Shown in pieces: positions 17,701-19,485 of a stretch of DNA of 19,485 nucleotides; position 1 is the first letter of the stretch; every line of letters begins with the position of its first letter. Origin of the DNA: DASWNP01 sp036399175. Lineage in GTDB: Bacteria > Acidobacteriota > Blastocatellia > Pyrinomonadales > Pyrinomonadaceae. The notes beneath the pieces were generated by a model, which worked only from the letters and a program-made list of their open reading frames with translations, searched no databases and was not told the origin of the DNA. The position numbers were made by a program, and so were the translations under genes. Location: positions 1 through 19,485 of the forward strand of contig DASWNP010000044.1 in the NCBI GenBank assembly GCA_036399175.1, read 5' to 3'.

Positions 17701-17877
17701 CGCCGCTCCAGCGTCGAACGGTTGGCCGAAGCCTACCGCCAGTCGATGCGCGACCTCATCGCTCATTGCCTCAACACGACGGGCGACACCTTCACACCCT
17801 CCGATTTCCCCGACGCCGAGCTGAGTCAGGACGACCTCAACGACCTGATGGCCGAGTTCAGCCAGATGGAAGAGTAA
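11743..17877 (+). CDS. Hybrid PKS: KS-AT(malonyl)-KR-PCP-E
   Basis: A complete 2044-residue protein. The KS (about 8-430) has active-site C181 in QTGCSTSL plus H317 and H357. The AT (about 530-830) has GHSIGEY with S628 and HAFHS at 728-732, the malonyl-CoA type. Residues about 905-1190 look like the KR structural half; no DH motif or methyltransferase is seen. The KR has TGGTGGIG from 1202 and catalytic S1349, Y1362 and N1366, but no LDD motif and no tryptophan at the A-type position, so stereochemistry is unclear. Next come an NRPS-style carrier (FFELGGDS, S1520) and an E domain (about 1570-2010) with HHLVMDA at 1703-1709 (HHxxxDG with G to A), EGHGR with E1844, and the GWFTTIYP motif typical of E domains. 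The expected step is two-carbon extension and ketoreduction of the upstream Asn. E domains normally invert the alpha carbon of a carrier-bound amino acid, which this module does not supply. The ATG lies in the last codons of the preceding gene, indicating translational coupling. Confidence 0.97.
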   Translation: MDEKNTEVTGIAVVGMAGRFPKAASVEELWALLRDGVEAVSYFTDEELIEAGVNPAQLREPNYVKAKGVLEGVELFDAAFFGFSPREAEIMDPQQRVFLECAWEALESAGYGAERWRTSSVGLFGGVSLNSYLFNLFSNPGLIESIGFFHTMLVNDRDYLTTRVSYELNLKGPSLNVQTGCSTSLVAVHLACQSLLDYHCDMALAGGVSITVPKKAGYLYQPGGVASPDGHCRAFDASAQGTVNGNGVGVVVLKRVEDAVEDGDNILAVIRGSAINNDGSNKIGFTAPSVEGQAQVIAEAHAVAEVPADTISYVETHGTGTVLGDPIEIAALTKAFRSTTDRKNFCAITSTKTNLGHLDAAAGITGLIKTVLALRNRQLPPSLNFERPNPNIDFASSPFFVNTELRDWNTNGTPRRAGVSSFGIGGTNAHIILEEAPASDESGDASRPFQLLTLSAKTSAALGDAASNLAAHLRAHAEIKLADAAYTLQVGRSEFAYRAAFVCGDADEAVRMLEVFDAAQAARMERNKRRVLMMFPGQGAQYVGMGAQLYETEEVFRQHIDRCAELLVPHLKTDVRRLIFAGGEANEETSRQLSQTAITQPALFCIEYALAQLWMSWGVRPSTMIGHSIGEYVAACLAGVMSLEEALMLVATRGRLMQGLAPGSMLAVPLAEAEVVSLIEKKRGATLSLAAVNAPALCVVSGEAAEVDEVERELEERGVACRRLHTSHAFHSRMMEPILEEFRATVSRVRLRAPQLPFISNLSGRLITEAEATDPRYWVRHLREAVRFADGARELLSDPEAVLLEVGPGQTLSALLKQQGAEAPRFLFNSMRHPHERQHDTAFLLQKLGQLWLAGVEIEWPVLYAGERRRRVALPTYPFQRERFWIEAQHHTEAASGARQHRLGKRADIAEWFYAPAWKQSVAESALKAASKHEADTPRDCLLFADESGVGEQLSKRLAAHGRRVTKVRAGEQFKQIGDDEFTLAPGRREDYDSLLAALAASGKRTDTIVHLWNVTPEMDSPASEELFRQLQERGFYSLLFLAQALGAEFLSQSEQEQSDVRLCVVTSNLQAVTGEERLCPEKATTLGPCRVIGHEYPQIKCRSVDISLPSSGLKDGARVVEQLADELMSDSDDELVAYRGRHRWVQTFEEVRIESDGDFSPENPVGVALQNAGPLDPRPDGEETQARFAPRLRRRGVYLLTGGTGGIGFELADYLGRAVEARLILVGRSAFPERERWASWIEEHGEDDAVSRKIRRIQSLEEAGAEVLVAQANVADESEMRAVVEKTRARFGKIDGVIHAAGVPGGGVMQLQTPESIASVFEPKVNGTRVLASVLAGESPDFVALFSSHRSILGGLGRVDYCAANAYLDAFARAAGETNRDRLVCSIIWDGWLEVGMAVDAARRLNLKPEEAIESGMLTGEGIEAFRRVLGGALPEVVVSTQDFFAVVEESRNQTASGALRKLEDARQSQPKHARPNVQTPYVAPRNDAERAIAEIWQQLLGIEEVGIEDNFFELGGDSVLSIQIIARANKAGLKLTPQQIFHHQTIAELAAVATTAQVVTDEQEIVTGAVPLTPIQRWYFEQRQPDPHHFNQSLLLEARQPLDTSLLMRAVGHLLEHHDALRMRFVEEDSGWQQTNAAPGDAVPFEHVDLSALAESEQKSALEEAAAKAQTSLNLSEGPLMRVVLFDLGEGRTQRLLLLVHHLVMDAISWRILLEDLGSAYEQLGKGESVSLGAKTTSYKSWAERLEQQAQADGVRRDLAYWLADERKGVAPLPLDFEVDRQANTEESARTLQVVFDADETRDLLQHVPQAYHTQINDVLLAALALAVKRWSGQSSVLIDLEGHGRDGLLDDADVTRTVGWFTTIYPVLLKADGGEDLARTLVGVKEQLRTQPTPSVNYGLLRYMHADRQVGEQLAAMPQAGMSFLYLGQVDQGLPESTPFVGASESAGATISPRAIRSHPLTVNGLVAGGRLQLDWTYSENLHRRSSVERLAEAYRQSMRDLIAHCLNTTGDTFTPSDFPDAELSQDDLNDLMAEFSQMEE

Positions 17878-17945
17878 ACGCCCCTGAGAGATACCACAGA
17901 CACGTCGGACGAACCGCCCCGTCAAGCGATGAGAGAAGAAAGAAC

Positions 17946-18995
17946 ATGAGCACCTTGAAGACCAACTCGACCGGAGAGCAACGGCAGGAGATGAGCGCCT
18001 TGAGCGACGAAGCGATGCAGGCCAGCGAAGAGGTTTCAACCGGGCTGTTCCCGGATGGCAGGATGCTTCCGTTAGTCCTGAAGCCCAAAGCGACGCGCGT
18101 CAACCTTTCTGAGTGGGTCGAAGGCAACCGCGAGGCGGTCGAGTCGCTGCTGTTGAAGCACGGCGCTCTGCTCTTCCGCGATTTCGGCGCGGCTTCGAGC
18201 ACGGAGTTCGAGCAGTTCATCCGCGCCGCCTCCGGCGACCCGCTCGATTATCAGGAACGCTCGTCGCCGCGCAGCCGCGTGAGCGGAAACATCTTCACTT
18301 CGACCGACTACCCAGCCTCGAAAAGCATCCTTCTGCATAACGAAAATTCTTACCAGAACAGTTGGCCGATGAAGCTCTTCTTCTACTGCGAGACGCCGCC
18401 GCAATCGGGCGGCGAAACGCCTCTCGCTGACTGTCGTCAGGTCTTCGCGCAAATCGACCCCGAAATCCGCGAGCGTTTCGCGCAGAAGAAGTGGATGCTC
18501 GTCAGAAACTATAACGACGGCTTCGGCCTGACGTGGCAGACCGTTTTTCAGACCGAAGACAAGCGAGTCGTCGAAGAGCATTGCCGCCGGCAGGGCATCG
18601 AGGTCGAATGGAAGGAGGGCGAACGCCTGCGCACGCGCGCCATCCGCCCCGCCATCGCGCGCCACCCGCGCACGGGCGAGCACGTCTGGTTCAATCACGC
18701 GCTCTTCTTCCACATCTCTTCGATGGAGGCGGGCATCCGCGAGGCGCTCCTCGACGAGTTTGAAGACGACGAGCTTCCGAGCAACACCTTCTACGGCGAC
18801 GGCTCGCCCATCGAGCCCGAAACGCTCGACCATCTCCGCAAAGCTTATACGGACGCCACAGTCGCTTTCCCCTGGACGAAGGGCGACATCCTCATGCTCG
18901 ACAACATGCTCACCGCGCACAGCCGCGCGCCCTACAAGGGAGCGCGCAAAGTGCTCGTCGGGATGTCGCAGCCCATCAACAGAGAAGACGTTTAG
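17946..18995 (+). CDS. Free-standing TauD/SyrP-like Fe(II)/2-oxoglutarate hydroxylase
   Basis: A 349-residue TauD/TfdA-family dioxygenase, close to the usual size of NRPS-associated SyrP-like enzymes, which beta-hydroxylate amino acids bound to carrier domains. Metal ligands appear to be H131-x-E133 and H325; R334 is a likely 2-oxoglutarate contact. The family-like ERSSPR segment is at 104-109. The first ~37 residues are a low-similarity, Glu/Ser-rich extension. By eye it is roughly half identical to the hydroxylase fused to the first NRPS. The ATG at 17946 follows a purine-rich GAGAGAAGAAAG; the frame is open further upstream, but that part overlaps the end of the PKS gene in another frame and looks like shadow sequence. 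It lies 68 bases after the PKS gene and 21 bases before the next NRPS, so it is almost certainly in the same operon. The substrate is unknown: Asn on an upstream PCP or a residue loaded downstream. Confidence 0.93.
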   Translation: MSTLKTNSTGEQRQEMSALSDEAMQASEEVSTGLFPDGRMLPLVLKPKATRVNLSEWVEGNREAVESLLLKHGALLFRDFGAASSTEFEQFIRAASGDPLDYQERSSPRSRVSGNIFTSTDYPASKSILLHNENSYQNSWPMKLFFYCETPPQSGGETPLADCRQVFAQIDPEIRERFAQKKWMLVRNYNDGFGLTWQTVFQTEDKRVVEEHCRRQGIEVEWKEGERLRTRAIRPAIARHPRTGEHVWFNHALFFHISSMEAGIREALLDEFEDDELPSNTFYGDGSPIEPETLDHLRKAYTDATVAFPWTKGDILMLDNMLTAHSRAPYKGARKVLVGMSQPINREDV

Positions 18996-19016
18996 CAGAG
19001 GGGAATTGATAAAGCC

Positions 19017-19485
19017 ATGCCAAACGAAACTATCACCGCCCCGCAGACAACCGCGAATCCGTCGCAGGGCAAACAGCAGGTGGCCGACAAAAATATCGAG
19101 GACATCTACCTGCTTTCGCCCATGCAGCAGGGTCTGCTCTTTCACACTCTGTTAGAACCGAACTCAGACTCCTATTTTCTACAGACTTCGTGGACAATCG
19201 AGTCTGACCTCAACGTCGGCGCGCTCAGAGAAGCGTGGCAGTTGGCAATCGACCGCCATCCGATTCTGCGCACGGCCTGTTTCTGGGAAGGACGCGCCAA
19301 GCCCGTCCAGGTCGTGCGCCGCAAAGTCAAACTCCCTCTCACAGAGGAAGACTGGCGAGGGATGAGCGAAGACGAACAACAACGCCTCTTCGACCAACGC
19401 CTCTTCGCCGACCGCCGCCTCGGCTTCAATCTCTCCCAAGCTCCCTTGATGCGTCTGCTGCTTATCCAACTCTCGGACTCACGCT
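19017..19485 (+). CDS. NRPS, 3'-truncated by window end: N-terminal C domain
   Basis: The frame is open from this ATG to the window edge (156 complete codons). After a ~25-residue polar leader, the protein shows IEDIYLLSPMQQGLLFH, the first core motif of a C domain, then RHPILRTACF (second core motif). The HHxxxDG motif lies beyond the window. The LSPMQQG-LLFH style is common in C domains that receive from an E domain (DCL or dual type), which fits the E domain ending the PKS gene; this subtype call from a partial domain is tentative. A GAGGGG stretch near 18998-19003 could be the ribosome binding site, though its spacing to the ATG is long. The gene starts 21 bases after the hydroxylase gene and continues the same operon. 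Confidence 0.9.
   Translation, partial: MPNETITAPQTTANPSQGKQQVADKNIEDIYLLSPMQQGLLFHTLLEPNSDSYFLQTSWTIESDLNVGALREAWQLAIDRHPILRTACFWEGRAKPVQVVRRKVKLPLTEEDWRGMSEDEQQRLFDQRLFADRRLGFNLSQAPLMRLLLIQLSDSR

Noticed and set aside
17238..17945. Upstream in-frame start giving a 585-residue hydroxylase
   Set aside because: The extra 236 residues are Arg-rich shadow sequence overlapping the E domain in another frame; the ATG at 17946 has a purine-rich ribosome binding site and gives the family length.

Overview
The window is an internal slice of a large hybrid nonribosomal peptide / polyketide (NRPS-PKS) biosynthetic gene cluster. All genes lie on the plus strand and nearly all the DNA is coding. Both edges cut through NRPS genes, so the assembly line continues in both directions. 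The DNA is GC-rich (roughly 60% by eye). No taxonomic marker is present. Domain styles such as the TauD-like hydroxylases and the NRPS C-terminal tail placed before a PKS recall Acidobacteriota, Myxococcota and Cyanobacteria. A soil acidobacterium-like Gram-negative host is a low-confidence guess.

Layout: (1) 1-4999, the 3' part of an NRPS: half a condensation (C) domain, an adenylation (A) domain with a valine-like code, a carrier (PCP), an intact C domain, and a TauD/SyrP-like Fe(II)/2-oxoglutarate hydroxylase fused at the C-terminus. (2) 5000-5264, the only sizeable intergenic gap, with three inverted repeats and a good ribosome binding site. (3) 5265-11750, a two-module NRPS, C(degenerate)-A-PCP-C-A-PCP, with both A domains coding for asparagine by the classical specificity code. 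(4) 11743-17877, overlapping the previous gene by 8 nt: KS-AT-KR followed by an NRPS-style PCP and an epimerization (E) domain. (5) 17946-18995, a free-standing TauD/SyrP-like hydroxylase. (6) 19017 to the window end, the start of another NRPS, beginning with a C domain of the type that often follows E domains.

Read colinearly, the line would add Val, then Asn (probably beta-hydroxylated on the carrier by one of the two TauD-like enzymes), then Asn, and then extend the second Asn with malonate and reduce the ketone. This gives a gamma-amino-beta-hydroxy (statine-like) unit before the chain passes to the next NRPS. This product fragment is inference.

The oddest points are the module split over two proteins with tandem C domains and a fused hydroxylase, the E domain placed after a PKS extension, the abrupt base-composition change near base 450, and the structured leader before the second gene. 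No RNA genes, CRISPR arrays, insertion sequences, regulators, transporters or thioesterase are visible.
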